DNA from: a virus
Virus record (IMG/VR): IMGVR_UViG_3300022924_000012
Coordinates: 1 to 40,324 of that record
DNA length: 40,324 nt
Direction: 5' to 3' (one strand)
A program made the translations under genes and the position numbers. Position 1 is the first letter of the stretch, and each line of letters opens with the position of its first letter. Shown piece after piece: positions 39,157 to 40,324 of the stretch. The notes beneath the pieces were generated by a model. It was not told the DNA's origin. It saw only the letters and a list, made by a program, of their open reading frames with translations, and searched no databases.

Positions 39157-39507
39157 ATGGAAAAGCAAACTAATACCGAATCAGTTTTTAAAATAATACA
39201 AGATATTCCAAGAAGGCCTAATCTAGATTGTTACGGAGGTGCCTTTGAATATAAAAGAGATGGAGTTACATATGTAATTGATTTCCCTTTAACAAGTAAA
39301 CTTCCATTAGATGTAGTATATGAAAGAATAAACAACATTAAAGAAAGTAAAGGTGATCCCGAAATTGCTTTCTCAGAAGAATATCAATTACTAAAAGAGT
39401 TCGTTATAAATGTTGCTTGTGGACAATATTCTGCTATTCAAGCAAAAGAGGTGGCGCAAGAACTATATTTACTTAATAAAATTGATTTTCCTCGCTATAC
39501 TTCATAA
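39157..39507 (+). CDS. Moron-like protein, unknown function (116 aa)
   Basis: A lone plus-strand gene between the major capsid and head-tail genes. The ATG at 39157 is chosen over an in-frame TTG at 39151, which lies in the promoter. The product has FEYKRDGVTYVIDFPLTSKL and helices after it (VYERINNIKESKG and AIQAKEVAQELYLLNKI). No family recognised. Its own promoter and terminator suggest cargo expressed apart from the virion genes. Confidence 0.66.
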   Translation: MEKQTNTESVFKIIQDIPRRPNLDCYGGAFEYKRDGVTYVIDFPLTSKLPLDVVYERINNIKESKGDPEIAFSEEYQLLKEFVINVACGQYSAIQAKEVAQELYLLNKIDFPRYTS

Positions 39508-39540
39508 AAGAGCCCCGAATTAACGAGGCTCTTTATTTTT
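39508..39540. terminator. Bidirectional terminator between convergent genes
   Basis: An 8-bp stem AAAGAGCC/GGCTCTTT with an inner CG/CG extension and short A/T runs on both sides. It can end both the 39157 cassette and the capsid transcript. Confidence 0.85.
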
Positions 39541-39553
39541 AGAAAGGTATGGA

Positions 39554-40324
39554 TTATGCTAACGCTGCACTTCCGAGTATAAAATAGTCGGGGCCGTACA
39601 CGGGCAAAGCAACTGTTTCCTCAATACGGCAAGTAACCTGATTCGTACGAACGTTGGTTGAATCTTGCTCAAAGAATTCAATTTGCATTGCCTCCTGAAC
39701 ATAAAGCTCAGTTCCACGCTCGAAATCACCTACAACATAATCGTTGGCATTCAAAGCAGTAGTCTTAGCCAATGGTACACCTAAAATGTACGGGCGACCG
39801 TTAACAATTGAAACTCCATCAGGCAAATCGTATTCGCCAGATCCGGCAGCCTTATTTTTGATAAGGTTATACCATTGAGCCGGACGTAAAGCGATACCCG
39901 TAGCCATACGTTTATAAGTGTCCTCCAATAATGATAGATCGTTGATGATCTTCTCAATTAATGGAGTAGTACCTGCAGCAGATCCAGCAACATAGTTACC
40001 AGAAGTCAAGATACCTTTTATGTTTGGCGAAGTACCGTTACCATAAAGGATTTGAGCATCTTCAACATCACGTAATTTTTCAGGCAAGCGATAGTTAAGG
40101 AAAGCCATTAATCCAGGTATGTTACGCATTGCTTTTTTGGACAATAACAACCAACCTGCGATAGTTTCAAACTTAACTGATGCTTCTACCAAATCTAAAT
40201 CAAACTGAGGTTTTAAACCTGTAGCCTGAGTGGTCGGAGTTGCGGCAGATGTTGCCTCAGCGGTTGGAGCGATTGAACCTTCACCTGTACCGTTTTCACG
40301 CATGAAGTAGAAATCAGTACCAGG
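39554..40324 (-). CDS. Major capsid protein, C-terminal part (5' end beyond window)
   Basis: C-terminal 257 residues of the HK97-fold major capsid protein; its 5' end is at 1-640 after circularisation. The sequence GWLLLSKKAMRN, the stretch around DVEDAQILYGNG, the segment PRPYILGVPLAKT-like (here GRPYILGVPLAKT) and the C-terminal RIEETVALPVYGPDYF are typical of the P-domain and A-domain of this family. The gene ends 13 bp before a symmetrical hairpin terminator shared with the convergent gene at 39157-39507, so the protease-capsid transcript probably stops here. Confidence 0.93.
   Translation of the reverse strand, partial: PGTDFYFMRENGTGEGSIAPTAEATSAATPTTQATGLKPQFDLDLVEASVKFETIAGWLLLSKKAMRNIPGLMAFLNYRLPEKLRDVEDAQILYGNGTSPNIKGILTSGNYVAGSAAGTTPLIEKIINDLSLLEDTYKRMATGIALRPAQWYNLIKNKAAGSGEYDLPDGVSIVNGRPYILGVPLAKTTALNANDYVVGDFERGTELYVQEAMQIEFFEQDSTNVRTNQVTCRIEETVALPVYGPDYFILGSAALA
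40198..40324. repeat. Terminal direct repeat, copy 2
   Basis: Second copy of the 127-base overlap, identical to 1-127. One copy should be removed when the genome is circularised. Confidence 0.95.

Noticed and set aside
1-40324. tRNA genes or CRISPR arrays
   Set aside because: No cloverleaf with a GTTCxAxxC arm and no regularly spaced repeats were found by reading; a dedicated tRNA search was not possible.

Overview
The window is a complete, circularly assembled genome of a tailed phage (siphovirus type: HK97-fold capsid, long-tail tape measure, no sheath gene seen) that infects a member of the Bacteroidota. The first 127 bases (1-127) and last 127 bases (40198-40324) are identical, so the real map is about 40,197 bp. 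The major capsid gene runs across the junction. The host phylum is inferred from AT-rich DNA, from repeated promoters of the Bacteroidota type (TTTG or TTG, about 20 bp, then TAnnTTTG), and from many small proteins that resemble those of Sphingobacteriia/Flavobacteriia phages. I see no integrase, polymerase, tRNA or CRISPR array. A lytic life style is likely but not proven.

Nearly all genes read on the minus strand. Going down that strand from 18971: an early operon of short unknown genes (18971-15967); a recombination module of single-strand annealing protein and PD-(D/E)XK exonuclease, plus an adenine/cytosine methyltransferase (15906-13132); a replication module of excisionase-like HTH protein, HNH nuclease, winged-helix replication protein, DnaB-like helicase and DUF1064 nuclease (12674-9518); a block of small cysteine-rich or unknown proteins (9466-5864); then packaging and head genes (small and large terminase, portal, minor head protein, U35 protease, major capsid; 5801 through 1 to 39554). 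The map continues with head-tail connectors (39081-37205), tail tube, frameshifted tail chaperones, tape measure and baseplate protein (37032-31792), a tail-fibre block with an SGNH esterase domain and two fibre-like proteins carrying Sec signal peptides (31118-25376), a beta-helix spike (24935-23742), a membrane-protein cluster (22486-21284) and a lysis cassette of GH19 endolysin, holin-like protein and predicted one-piece spanin (21199-19800).

Five plus-strand islands interrupt this layout: 1361-1612, 19092-19803, 22582-23776, 31182-31739 and 39157-39507. Three are single-gene cassettes between late genes, each with a TAnnTTTG-like promoter ending 3-4 nt before the ATG and a hairpin terminator at the other end. 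One of these encodes a predicted RNA ligase. In all three, the same divergent spacer holds a minus-strand TACATTTG promoter that restarts the interrupted late operon. This is moron architecture. The 19092 island begins with a ribbon-helix-helix protein and lies in the divergent early control region.

The least explained stretch is 24936-25375. It holds a promoter-plus-terminator unit that could make an RNA of about 80 nt, whose 5' end is perfectly complementary over 11 nt to the start of a small basic ORF on the same strand.
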